A model generated the notes under the pieces. It made no database searches and was not told the DNA's origin. It saw nothing but the letters and a program-made list of their open reading frames with translations. Made by a program: the position numbers and the translations under genes. This document shows, in pieces, positions 11,179-21,295 of a stretch of DNA of 64,000 nucleotides. How positions within the stretch are numbered: position 1 is the first letter of the stretch; each line of letters opens with the position of its first letter. The DNA comes from Dinochytrium kinnereticum. Its lineage: Eukaryota > Chytridiomycota > Chytridiomycetes > Chytridiales > Chytridiaceae. The stretch spans positions 119,764 to 183,763 of the forward strand of contig JADGJT010000001.1 of NCBI GenBank assembly GCA_027604005.1, given 5' to 3'.

Positions 11179-13581
11179 ATGGATCACCAACAGGACGAAT
11201 CTCTCTACCCGATAGCTGTGCTCATCGATGAGCTCAAGCACGACGATGTGTCTCTGAGACTGAATGCTATCCGTCGCCTCGGAATCATTGCTTTGGCACT
11301 GGGTCCCGATCGGACGCGTGACGAGCTGATTCCCTTCCTTGATGGTTGGTTAATAACACCCTGGGCATCGGCTGCTTGTGGCTTGCTGGCATGTTTTTGT
11401 GTTGTCCTGCAACTTTTGACTGCTTGTGTTTGATGGCCGCTCTCTACTCTTTGACCACTGGATTTGACGTCTTGCTCCGTTTGTTTCTGAATAGAATCTA
11501 TCGACGATGAGGATGAGGTTTTGCTGGCCCTTGCGGAGGAACTCGGGAATTTTGTTGAATATGTTGGTGGGCCATCCTTCGGCCACATTCTTTTGGTGCC
11601 CTTGGAAACTCTTGCCGCTGTTGAGGAAACCGTTGTCAGAGACAAGGTGGGAGCTTACTGAAATGGGTTTGAAATTGAATTCAGTATTGACGATGCGACG
11701 TTCAGGCTGTCGACTCCATCGCGAAGATCGCCCAGTCTCTCAGCCAAGGTCAGGTCGAGGAGTTCTTTGTGCCAATGGTCAAGAGGTTGTCCGTTGGGGA
11801 CTGGTTCACCAGCCGTGTGAGTGCCTGTGGATTGTATGCCCCAGTCTACGGTCTGGCTACCACCGCTACTCAGGACGAGTTGAGAAGGTATAGTATTTAG
11901 GGTTGGCTTTGGTACAATAAGCTCATCAGTTTCAAATAGACTCTACGGTCAGCTTTGCCATGATGATACACCCATGGTCAGGCGAGCGGCTGCCACTCAC
12001 CTAGGGGTATTTTTTTCCCTCACAGCTTCCACTGAAAGTTCTTTAGAAACTGACCAAGAAGGTCACTAAGGAGCACATGATCTCTGAAATCATTCCCTTG
12101 TTCAACAATCTCGCGCAGGACGAGCAGGTAAGATATACTTGGAATTCGAGTCTCATGAAGGGTGTAGGACTCCGTTCGTCTGCTCACTGTTGAGGACTTG
12201 ATTGCCATTGCTGAAGGCTTGACCAACGACGAGAACAAGACCTTGATTCTCGCCGTCCTCCGTAGCCTCTACTCTGACAAGTCATGGCGTGTGCGCTACA
12301 TGGTTGCTGAGAAGTTCGTCCAGGTATGTATCTTTTTTGCCTTCTTTCTTTTTTATTCTTTTAATTTCATGTTATTCGCCTGGCATGCCTAACAAAAACT
12401 ATTGAACAGCTTTCAAATGCCGTCGGAGCCGATATCATCAAGGAAGACCTAATCAGCGCCTTTGTCCACATCTTAAAGGACAATGAGGCCGAAGTCCGCA
12501 CGGCTGCATCTTCACAGGTTCCAGGTATGAAATTTGTTAACTAAGACGCTGTCGTATTCTAAATTATTGCAGGGTTTGCCGTCCTGATTGACCAGGATTC
12601 CATCCTCAGGGAGATCTTGCCTTGCGTGAAGGAGCTTGTTACTGATACCTCCCAGCATGTCCGCGCTGCTTTGGCCACCCAAATTAGCGGTCTTGCCCCT
12701 ATTCTTGGAAAGGAAAAGTAAGGTTACCTCCTCCAAAGTTTTTTACTAACCAATAATTTTTTAGCACAATTGAGCACTTGTTGCCTCTCTTCCTCCAGCT
12801 TCTTAAGGACGAGGCACCTGAAGTTCGTCTGAACATCATCTCAAAGCTTGACCGTGTTAACGAGGGTTCGTCTTTTTTGTTTTCCTGGTTTCATTTAACG
12901 TACTGGTGTTAGTTATTGGTATCGAGTTGCTTTCTCAGAGCCTTTTGCCCGCAATTGTCGAGTTGGCTGAGGACAAGCAGTGGCGTGTTCGATTGGCGAT
13001 CATTGAGAACATCCCTCTTCTTGCTAGCCAGTTGGGCGTCGCGTTCTTTGACGAGAAGTTGGGCAACCTTTGCATGTCGTGGCTTGGTGACTGCGTGTAC
13101 TCTATCCGGGAGGCTGCTACCGTTAACTTGAGGAAGCTAACCGAGGTTTTCGGTGTTGAGTGGGCGAAGCAGACCATTATTCCTAAGGTCCTTGCGATGG
13201 GCCAGCACTCCAACTACTTGTATAGGCTGACTACCATCTTTGCGCTTACCGTAAGCTGCCCTTAGTCCCCTTTCCGGTGCAGTGATTGAGATACTCATGT
13301 TTTCTCTTCTCCTTTTTTAGACCCTTTCTCAAGCAGTGAATGGCGAGGTTCTGAAGGATTCCATCCTCCCCACTGTCACCAACTTTGCGGCCGACCCCAT
13401 CCCTAACATTCGCTTCAACGTGGCCAAATCCCTTGAGCAGGTTATTCCCGTCCTTAAGAAGCTTGAGCTTGTTGCTCTCCTAAATGAGCAAGTTCGCCCT
13501 GCTTTGACTAAGCTTAATGAGGACACTGACTCAGATGTTCGCTTCTTTGCACACCGGGCGCTTATCTCCGTCACTGCTTAA
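11179..13581 (+). CDS. TPD3: PP2A 65 kDa scaffold (A) subunit, HEAT-repeat protein
   Basis: Eleven exons: 11179-11344, 11495-11646, 11706-11887, 11940-12006, 12047-12127, 12168-12323, 12410-12524, 12573-12717, 12765-12865, 12913-13250 and 13321-13581. They total 1764 bases, or 587 residues, the usual PR65 length. HEAT repeats run the whole length; recognisable units include [62 protein letters not shown] and [13 protein letters not shown]. The protein is the scaffold joining the PP2A catalytic subunit to its regulatory B subunits. Introns are short (40-150 bases) with GTAAGT-like donors. Confidence 0.98.
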
Positions 13582-14022
13582 AATTGTGAATATGGTTGTT
13601 CTCCGTCAAGCAGTTTTGTGTTCTTTATGTTTTGTACCTCGGCTGCTGTGGCCTTGGTTCGAGGACATGACGGTCTTTGTTTTTCTTCACTACCACTTCT
13701 TTTTATTGCGTTATGGGACGATGCTCTTCTTTTTTTTTTTGCTTCCAAATGCGTTGTTCACTCCCTCCCCTTTTTTTTCTTAACGTCATATTATTCTTGT
13801 TTTTTGCTTTTCCCTCTTTCTAAATGGATTAGAGGCGGGGAGGTGTTGTATTGTGCAGGTTTTTTATTAAACTATTCAAATGCATTTTGGTTGTTCTTCT
13901 GTTTTCATATAAGAATAATTGGGGAAACTGATGGTAATGATCACGAAGTGGTGTTTATTTACAATGGTTGATTTCAATGGCACGGAGCTTGCAACATGTG
14001 AATCATCGCGTTGTTCTCAGTT
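13582..14022. other. Convergent 3' intergenic region
   Basis: 3' flanks of the PP2A gene (+) and the SDR gene (-). T-rich with several homopolymer runs. No gene supported. Confidence 0.6.
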
Positions 14023-14922
14023 CTAGGCAGTCAAAGCCTTGTCCAGAATCTTGTAAGATTCCTGAATGACCCGCGCCTGGTTCTCTCCCTCCAAAAGGAA
14101 GGGGTTGGGCGGCAGAGGTTTGGCCCTTTGATCAAACAACGTTGTGCTTGCATCCTCGTACAGGGGTGAGGCCACAAGATGCACAAGCGCCTTCTCACTG
14201 TAATACTCTGTGGACGTCATAAAGTTCTTTATGATGCCCTCCACGAACCAAGACATCCAAGACCCCTTTCCAAGGTAATTATCACGAATCTCCGTGTGAA
14301 TCAAACCAGGGTTGAGCCCATACACATTCCAAGCTCCCTTGGCCTCCTTATGAAGATGCGTGACGATCGCCTCATTCCCAACCACCGTGTTCATGTGGGC
14401 CGCGAAGGGCGCGTACTTCTCCGAGTTGAAATCATCCAGTGTTGCAACGTTCTTGACACCAGGATACCCTATGATGAACACACGTGGTTTCAATAATCCC
14501 TTGGGCCTCGCGGACCCCAACGACCCATCCTCCAATACCTTTCGCAAGAACGCCAACCGCGATAAAAACGACACGGCAAGGTCCAACTCCACCCCCTCTG
14601 ACGACACCTGTCGGTTCGGAGCTGCGATGATCCCGTTTGTGAAGACGATGGTGTCCACCATGGAGAGGTTCACGTCCTTTGTGAGGGATTCCGCGGAGCG
14701 CATGCTGCTTAGGTCCTTTTGGATGAAGGTTGCTTTGGAGAGACTGGCGTCGGGTTGTCGACGGCCCACGATGGTGACTTTTGCGTTGCGGGAGAGACAG
14801 GAGAGGGCGAGGGCTTTGCCTATCCCGGCTGTGCCTCCTATGATGAGGATGTTCTTGTTGGAGAGGTTGGAGGAGAGGTCTGTCTCTGAGAGAGGGGTGA
14901 GGGGAGATGTGAAGGGTGGCAT
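14023..14922 (-). CDS. SDR-fold NAD(P)-binding protein with a non-canonical active site
   Basis: Single exon, 299 residues from the first ATG (14922). The frame is open 33 bases further upstream, but only to a GTG. The dinucleotide motif is GGTAGIGKALALS, followed by VTIVGRR, which suggests NADP preference, and TIVFTNGII in the position of the usual NNAG strand. Where classical SDRs have YxxxK, this protein reads AAHMNTVVGNEAIV, so the catalytic Tyr and Lys are both missing. The segment YGLNPGLIHTEIRDN matches the SDR PG motif region. It may be a divergent fungal oxidoreductase using other residues, or a binding protein without classical dehydrogenase activity. The reading frame is intact and well conserved in composition, so it is not a pseudogene. 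Confidence 0.86.
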   Translation of the reverse strand: MPPFTSPLTPLSETDLSSNLSNKNILIIGGTAGIGKALALSCLSRNAKVTIVGRRQPDASLSKATFIQKDLSSMRSAESLTKDVNLSMVDTIVFTNGIIAAPNRQVSSEGVELDLAVSFLSRLAFLRKVLEDGSLGSARPKGLLKPRVFIIGYPGVKNVATLDDFNSEKYAPFAAHMNTVVGNEAIVTHLHKEAKGAWNVYGLNPGLIHTEIRDNYLGKGSWMSWFVEGIIKNFMTSTEYYSEKALVHLVASPLYEDASTTLFDQRAKPLPPNPFLLEGENQARVIQESYKILDKALTA

Positions 14923-15744
14923 TGCGGTTGGATGTGGTGCTGATGTTGAGGTCACTGTTGTTGGGAGAGCTGTTTTATTTTATACGCGATGCAAGGCTTC
15001 GAAATCAATTTTGAAATCAGACATTTGCCGTACCGCTGCGGAACTGGCTGTTCAGCACCAGCAGGACCCTCAAAATCAAAGCACGCGAATTGCTGCTGGG
15101 CTCGAACACCATCGAATACATCGAATATAGCAATGCTTAGAAACAAGATTCATGGTTGCGTTTGATGGGATTTGACAGCGTTCACGTAATCTTTGAAGTT
15201 CACACAATACTGTCCCTTGCTTCAACGCATCTTGAAAGCTGCGCAATCAAGTGAGCGCTCAGATTCTAAAAACTCTGTCAACACAACATGAAACCGCAGA
15301 ACAAACACAGCATCCTCGTTCATTAAGCCCCCCAAAAGCACATAACCAAAAAAAAAAAAAGCTATCAACTTTGTACATATTATTGAGCGAGTGTGTATCC
15401 CTGTTTCCACATGATCCCCACCAGAAAAACCTCCGGATCCCACGCCAGACTATACCACATTCCTCCCTTGCCTCGACTTCATCATCGACCGAGAAAAATA
15501 ATGATCATCACTCACCCCGATCAGCATAGACCGAGTTATCCTCTCAGCCAGTAAAGTCAATTTCTGACTAATAACTCTAGTTATCATATTTACAGCATCA
15601 ACTTCGACTCATATAAGGGTCACCAAAATGATGTGGGCATGCAGGGGGGGAGGGGAAGGAGAAGCGGGGTGCGTTGGTTTGTAAGAACGCAAGCGCGCGA
15701 TGTCGGGGAGGGCGTAGCGACTCTTTTTCTTCAATAAAAGGACT
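14923..15744. other. Intergenic stretch, SDR upstream / PEX4 3' side
   Basis: No gene found. It contains an A-rich run near 15349-15360 and a short G-rich patch near 15643-15660. Open frames here are short and unlike any family I know. Confidence 0.55.
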
Positions 15745-16475
15745 CTACTGCTTGACGGCAAACATTCGGGTGTACATCTTCACCAGCGAGTTATACCCTC
15801 TATGATCTCCACATCTTAGTAGATTGGCGGCGTCGCAGTTAAGTGGGCTGTCGGGTTCAGGGGTCTAAAAAGTAAGGAATGTGTCAAAAGGAGGGTAAGG
15901 AACGGAAAGGGAGGAGATGAACTCACTGTTAAGAGAACGCTGATGGCGAGGCAAGCGGCTTGAAGCGTCCATGCAGGGCTCCAGGCTGTTTTTAGGAGGT
16001 CCAAGCAGATTTCGCCCGTCTTTTTTATATATATAGTTTTTCATACAATGCAAAACCGATTAGTTACTTTAATATCAGCATGATAAGGAGATTCATCACC
16101 TTCCAATGCACGTTAGGATGACAAATCTTGGTCTTGAAACGGATGGTTGGAGGATGAATGGGGTAGTTTTGGGGAATGTGAATCTCAAGGTCAAACCGGC
16201 CGTCTACCGATCCATTGCCAACGATCATTCAATCGATTATAAAAATGCAAAAGGTCAAAACAAAAAAGCAGAACGAGGCAGGCGGATGGATGCATTCCAT
16301 GTAAAAACCACAGGGAAAGTTGCAACAAACCTTCATAAGCCGACCCTATCGTCCCCATCAACGTCGCTCTCCAAACAAACAAATCATCATCACTGGCGGG
16401 TCGTAAATCCAGTATTTGGTCCGACGGATCCCTTTCAACCTCTCTTAGCTCCTTCATTAATCTCTTTGACACCAT
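15745..16475 (-). CDS. PEX4: PEX4, peroxisomal ubiquitin-conjugating enzyme (E2)
   Basis: Exons 16331-16475, 16100-16203, 15927-16019 and 15745-15864 give 153 residues. The UBC fold is clear: SKRLMKELREVERDP (helix 1), NYPIHPPTIRFKTKICHPNV and the active-site block TGEICLDLLKTAWSPAWTL, with the catalytic cysteine in EICLD. PEPDSPLNCDAANLLRCGD followed by GYNSLVKMYT are Pex4-specific features compared with other E2s. Pex4 sits on the cytosolic face of peroxisomes with Pex22 and monoubiquitinates the import receptor Pex5 for recycling. It is divergent from TRAPPC4 with only 82 bases between start codons. Confidence 0.95.
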
Positions 16476-16557
16476 GCTTTTCGTTGGGGGTTGGGGTGGG
16501 GGGGCAAGTGACTGTGTGTGGTACAGGCTCGGCAAAAACCCAGACGACTTGGAAAGA
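16476..16557. promoter_or_regulatory. 82-base shared divergent promoter of PEX4 and TRAPPC4
   Basis: The two ATGs face away from each other, so both 5' UTRs and core promoters must fit in or overlap this segment, or start inside the opposite gene. It contains a G-run (about 16485-16504). No TATA-like element is evident. Confidence 0.7.
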
Positions 16558-17095
16558 ATGCTGCATTCCTTTTACATCATCAATAAGGCTGGGGGGTTGA
16601 TATATCAGAAGGATTACACGGATGGGGTGTCAAAGCTGACGAGTAACGAATATTTGGTGCTTGCTGGGACGGTTCATAGGTTTGTTGTGATGCGTCTTTT
16701 TCTTTTTTGGGTGTTGCATTCAATGGTTGTCGAAGCTTAACATTCATCCTTCAGTATTCACGTCATCACATCAAAGATATCCCCAGTACCCGGTTCCTCC
16801 GGCTTCGAGGTTTTAGAATCAGACCTATTTAAAATGTTTTGCGTTCAATCTTTAACAGGTAAGCAAGCGACCCCGAAACCTTAAGCCCCAACTGATGATT
16901 GATTTCCACGCAGGAACCAAATTCCTGCTCATCACAGACCCATCTCAACAAAGCGTGGATGGGTATATGAGAAGGATTTATGAGATCTACGCGGATTATG
17001 TGATGAAGAACCCATTTTATACACCCGAGATGCCAATTAGGGCTGAGCTGTTTGATTTGCAGATGTTGAAGTTGGTGAAGCAGATTAATGCTTGA
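16558..17095 (+). CDS. TRS23: TRAPPC4/Trs23, core TRAPP subunit (short form)
   Basis: Exons 16558-16679, 16755-16858 and 16914-17095 give 135 residues. Motifs are SFYIINKAGGLIYQ, LTSNEYLVLAGTVHS, GSSGFEVLESDLFKMFCVQS, LTGTKFLLITDP and MRRIYEIYADYVMKNPFY followed by MPIRAELFD, all diagnostic of the sybindin-like TRAPPC4 longin fold. Human TRAPPC4 carries a PDZ-like insertion between the first strand pair and LTSNE; it is absent here, which explains the small size. The ATG at 16558 is chosen because it opens directly on the longin strand. It acts in the TRAPP core, a tether and Ypt1/Rab1 exchange factor in ER-Golgi traffic. Confidence 0.93.
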
Positions 17096-18079
17096 GAAGG
17101 CTTTTGAGGAAAAGGGAGGAAACTCATTTTGAATGTGAGTTTGGGGGCGGGGGTTGGGTCTTTTTTGCTGGACTTGTTTTTGTTCCTGTTAGTTTGCTTT
17201 CTTTTTTTGCTTGCTCGCTTCTTTGTTTTTTTGGCAGAGGGCTATCAAGTGGGGTTTTGCATCGGTGCAGGCGCCGTTGTTTTTCTTATTTTATTTCTTA
17301 AAGCATCATAATAGCCAAATAAAAACACTTTTATCCTTTTTTTTTTTTTTTTTTCTTTTTTTTGTCTTGTCTCGAATATTATTATTGTACTTCCACCTTT
17401 CGACTTTCTTATCCAATCCAGGGTTATCAGCGCCAAAAAAAGCTTACACCCCAGCTATTTACTCAAAAGTAGAAGAACCATTGAAATATGACACGCTTCA
17501 TCTCTTTCTTTCTTTCTTTTTTACTTTAGGATTCTAAGATGCAGGCATGATTGCAGAGAGAGTACAAAAAACGGAAAGAAAGAGAAGATCGAGTGAAACG
17601 GGAACGACAGAGAAACGCCTGAAAACGGATAGGGATAGCACATAGGGGGAAGAACATAAGAAGCAAAGACGAAATAAAGCACTAAAGAAAAGGCCGAAAA
17701 AAAAAGGAGAAGACCTGACGGGGTCGACAGATCGTGATGTAAGAAAAAGATAGGAGGAAAAGAAGGAAGACGAATATGCAAAGGATCGAGTTCTGCGAAA
17801 AAAAGGCTTGCGTGGTGGCAACGGATAAGGGGAGGAAGCGAGGAAAAGCAGCGCCGAAGAGAAGTTAGACACAACGAGAAGAAAAAAAAAAAGATTCTCT
17901 TTAACAAGTCTTCATGCGAGAAAAAAGAAAAAAAAGAAGGAAAACAAAAAAGACAAATGAAACCATAGAAAAAACAAAAACAAAACAAACGACAAAAAAC
18001 AGCGAAAATAAAACAGGGAAAAACAACGCTCTAGCTTCTCCCACATCCCTCACCTCCTCACCCCGCCCTAAACCCCAAC
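17096..18079. other. 1 kb convergent intergenic stretch, strongly strand-skewed
   Basis: From about 17160 to 17530 the + strand is T-rich; from about 17540 to 18000 it is purine-rich. This reflects T-rich 3' UTRs of the two converging genes. Long open frames here are products of that skew, and no gene is supported. Confidence 0.6.
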
Positions 18080-19110
18080 TCACTTTCTAAAAAAGAAAAT
18101 AAAATAAATAGCAACCGCCAACGCCACGATCAAAAAAGCCAACGAAGCAATACGACACCCCAACCTCCACCTACTCGGCACCCCGGAAAGCGCCCCAACA
18201 AACCAACAAGGGAACACTAAAAAACCTCCAAAAAACAACCACTTCATCGATCCCTCATCCGCCAACAAAGGCGCTCTAGACCTCGACCTCTCACCCTCAT
18301 CCACCTTCCTCAACTCTCTCGTCCCAGATCGACCTCTGAACATGCTTCCATTGAATTGCCCTTTGGACCGACGACGACCTCCGCGCTCCGTCGGTGGGGA
18401 GGTGTAGAGGTTTGGGGTGGGATGAGGAGGGTTGGTGGGGAGAGGGGGAGGGGTAGAGTCTGCGCCCATGTGGTAGAGGCGGGAGACTTCGGAGTGGATG
18501 GCGGTGCTTGTCCAGGAGGTGCGGTCGTTTGGAGGGCGGGGAAGGGCAGGAGGTTGCTGGGGGTTGGGTTGTTGAGGAGGAGGAGGTTGACGGGGTTGGG
18601 AGTCGACGACTTTTTTCTCAACCTATCGTATGAGAAGAGCGTGTTTAAGTGTTTTGTTTTTTCGGTTGTTGACCATAAAAAAAAAAGGGAAGGTCAATTG
18701 AAATGAGGGTTCTCTACCATTCTAAACAGATTATCAACGGCCGCCGACAAATGATCACTATTCGAAGCAACCGACGGAGTTCCAGAAGCATACGCTGCCC
18801 CACCTCTCCCCTCCACCGCCGCATTACGTTGCTGCTGCCCTCTAGGCTGATGTCTTTCCTGATGCCCCTCGGGCAACGCCGCCACCGCCGCCCCCTCACT
18901 CTTCTGTCGATCATTCAAATAGTAAGTCCTCGAATACTGCTCATAATAAGCCGACGGAAGTCCTGAGGACGGTGGGGTGGTGTCCTCGGGTGCTAGATCT
19001 TGTTTGGTGGGTGGATTGATCTCAGTTGTGGTAGTGGCTTTAGGTGGGGATTGTTTTGGGTGAGCGGGTTGCTTTTTGGGGACGGCCGCTGTGGGCTTTT
19101 TTGGGGGCAT
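18080..19110 (-). CDS. Proline-rich protein with two C-terminal transmembrane segments, family not recognised
   Basis: Exons 18718-19110 and 18080-18622 give 311 residues; the junction reads NLFRM-VEKKVVDSQ in phase. The N-terminus is lysine/proline-rich and disordered. A helical patch (SDHLSAAVDNLFRM) follows, then a QPP-rich linker, a conserved-looking segment WTSTAIHSEVSRLYHMG, and a basic patch (GGRRRSKGQF). The C-terminus has two hydrophobic helices around WLFFGGFLVFPCWFVGAL and IASLAFLIVALAVAIYF, with a positively charged tip. This suggests a tail-anchored or hairpin membrane protein with a cytosolic proline-rich region. No function is assigned. Confidence 0.65.
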
Positions 19111-19121
19111 TCTGGCTAGTC

Positions 19122-19154
19122 TGGATGGATGAATGGATGGATGGATGGATGGAT
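19122..19154. repeat. (GGAT)n microsatellite in the 5' UTR region
   Basis: About eight GGAT units with one variant, 12 bases upstream of the start codon at 19110 on the opposite strand. It probably lies in the 5' UTR. Confidence 0.85.
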
Positions 19155-19733
19155 AGAAAGAAAGGTTAAAACAAAAGAAAAAGTAAATAATGTCGGCTCC
19201 CAGCGACAGGCCCTGACAAGAAGAAAACAAAATTTGCCATGACAAGGAGGGTTGACGCACCTCGCTTGAGTCTGGTCTTCCGGGATGCGGTGTCCGTCGC
19301 TCACGGGTTGAGGATGCGTTGAGGATGATGGGTTGAGGATGGGTGGATGCAGGTGAGGTGAGGATGTTCAGAGTTCTGGCAGCCGTCGTGCGGGGAATGG
19401 GTGGGGGACCAGTGTGACATTTGCCTCCTTGAAACGGCGTTTGATAAAATCCCAACCCCACAAAATATTCCCTAATTTTTTCTCTTTCTTTTTCACTTGC
19501 TGCTGCTGCTGCTGCTGCTGTTCATCCCCACACATTCAATGCCAGGCTGTTCTGTTCAACGGGAGAGAGGCCAAGGGAGGGAGGCCCGCATTATATTCTC
19601 ACACGCTGCTGGATGTATAATCTCTGCACGCGAGGACACAAACAACAAGACGTACGGCAAAACATACAGAGAAACAAACAAAACAAACTGCAAAAGTAAT
19701 GAAATCATCGCTTTGGTGAGTAATGCAATGCAA

Positions 19734-20869
19734 TCATCGCCTTGGTGCGTTCGCATTCGCGTTAGCGCCACCCCCAAAGAACCCACTGATCCGATCGCTG
19801 ATAAAGTTTCCAACGAATCCCTGGACGTAGCTGTTGCCAGCAATGTAATTTGAGAGTTTCTGCCGAGCATCCTGCATGATCATTTTTTAAAAAAGGAAAA
19901 AGAAGAAAAGGTAGGATTCAGCAAAACATGCAGAAAAGACACACGACAACCATGCACCACAGACCTTTTCGCATTTGGTGTATCCTATGACGTTTGCCAT
20001 GTTCAGAACAATGGCCACAATGACGACGATGAGCCATGAGAAGGAAAACTTTAGGAGGGCGCCGATGCCGAACAACCCCCAGATCGCGGGTGTGGTGTAG
20101 AGAGCGACCCAAAAGATCCTCGAGTCAGTCTGGTTGACGTTGCGGTTCTGTGGTTGAGAGAGGGGAGTGCATGGTTAACGAAATTAATGGTCTACTAAAC
20201 CGGACGCGGCGGAAGACTGCGTGTGTTGGCATTTTTTTTTTTTAAGCTCACTTCTCTTGATTCAAAAATCCAGACATTGGATCCGTCCTCATGGATCTCA
20301 TTCCACCATCTTAGGCCAACAAGCAGACGACCGGTGACGTTCTTGACGGTCCAGAAATCAAAGGAGAGAAGCAAGACGATCACAACAAAAGTGAAGATGA
20401 AGCTCAGATTGAATAGCCATCCAAACAGGTACACGAGAAGGGCTGAAAGCTTGAAGAGGATGTGGAATACTAGGGCTCCAGGATGGCTGCAGAATCACAT
20501 AAAGAAAAAGACGCCAAGAAGAGTGGTGCATATAGAAAAACCAGAGAGCAGAGATAGAAACAAAAAAAGGAGATGAGTGGTCGATTACACACATCTTTTA
20601 CGTTAAGCAATGTGCGGAATAAATCTAAGAGGGTGGGGAATAAGCGTATGTGCGCACCTGGACTGCTGGAGAATGCCCTGCTGCTGCTGCTGCTGCTGCT
20701 GAGGAAGCGAGCCTTGCGGCGGGGACTGGATGTTGCCAGAGAGGCCCGCGGCGCCCAGTGAGGACGGGAGGGCAGCGGAGGGTTGTGAGGATGCGGTGGG
20801 TCGGATGGTATCGGAGACGCCCATGGGGGCGGCCTCAAACAGCAGACTCGTTGAGTCGTTGCCGCTCAT
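19734..20869 (-). CDS. TVP23: TVP23/FAM18 Golgi membrane protein
   Basis: Exons 20658-20869, 20252-20486, 19965-20147 and 19734-19871 give 255 residues. A poorly conserved glutamine-rich N-terminus of about 70 residues precedes the family core, which begins [20 protein letters not shown]. Diagnostic pieces are [21 protein letters not shown] (here [20 protein letters not shown]), [33 protein letters not shown] and [18 protein letters not shown]. Four hydrophobic spans are visible. Tvp23 proteins are multipass late-Golgi proteins linked to vesicle traffic. The poly-Q run is encoded by a CAG repeat. Confidence 0.93.
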
Positions 20870-21295
20870 TTTTCAGAGTTAATTTTTCACAGCAAGTGAT
20901 GGATGCTACTTTTGTTCGTTTCGTCTGGCTGGCAGGCAGCGGGAGCGGATGAATGGCACTTGCAGCAATGGTTAACGACCAGTAGCAGAGAATGCCGAAC
21001 GCAGGGTTTTCAATCTGGTGGCATGCGACGCGACATATCAACCTAACTCATTGCGGGAAAGCAGCAGCAGCAGCAGCGCCTACCTCCTCGCTCTGTCTTT
21101 GTCACTTGCTCTGTCCGAGCCAGTGAGAAATCCTTCAACACGCGCTGCCATCACCCCAGTCATTGATTGATAATAAATAGTAATAATGATGATAATGAGA
21201 ATGAGCAGCCAGCCAGCAGTTGTCCTGTCTGGCAATTCGCCTGTTGAATTTTGATTTTGCCTTCTGACCACCCAACCAACCAACCCCTCACAAGA
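20870..21295. promoter_or_regulatory. Divergent intergenic region between TVP23 and SDS3-like gene
   Basis: 426 bases separating two start codons; it must contain both promoters. It includes a short (CAG)n run near 21064-21077. No specific site identified. Confidence 0.5.

Noticed and set aside
15095..15120. tRNA T-arm-like GGTGTTCGAGCCC on the minus strand
   Set aside because: No anticodon or D arm and no acceptor stem pair with it at tRNA spacing.
14360..15130. 256-residue + strand open frame opposite the SDR gene
   Set aside because: It is antisense to a convincing SDR protein and has no family motifs; its length comes from the codon bias of the opposite strand.
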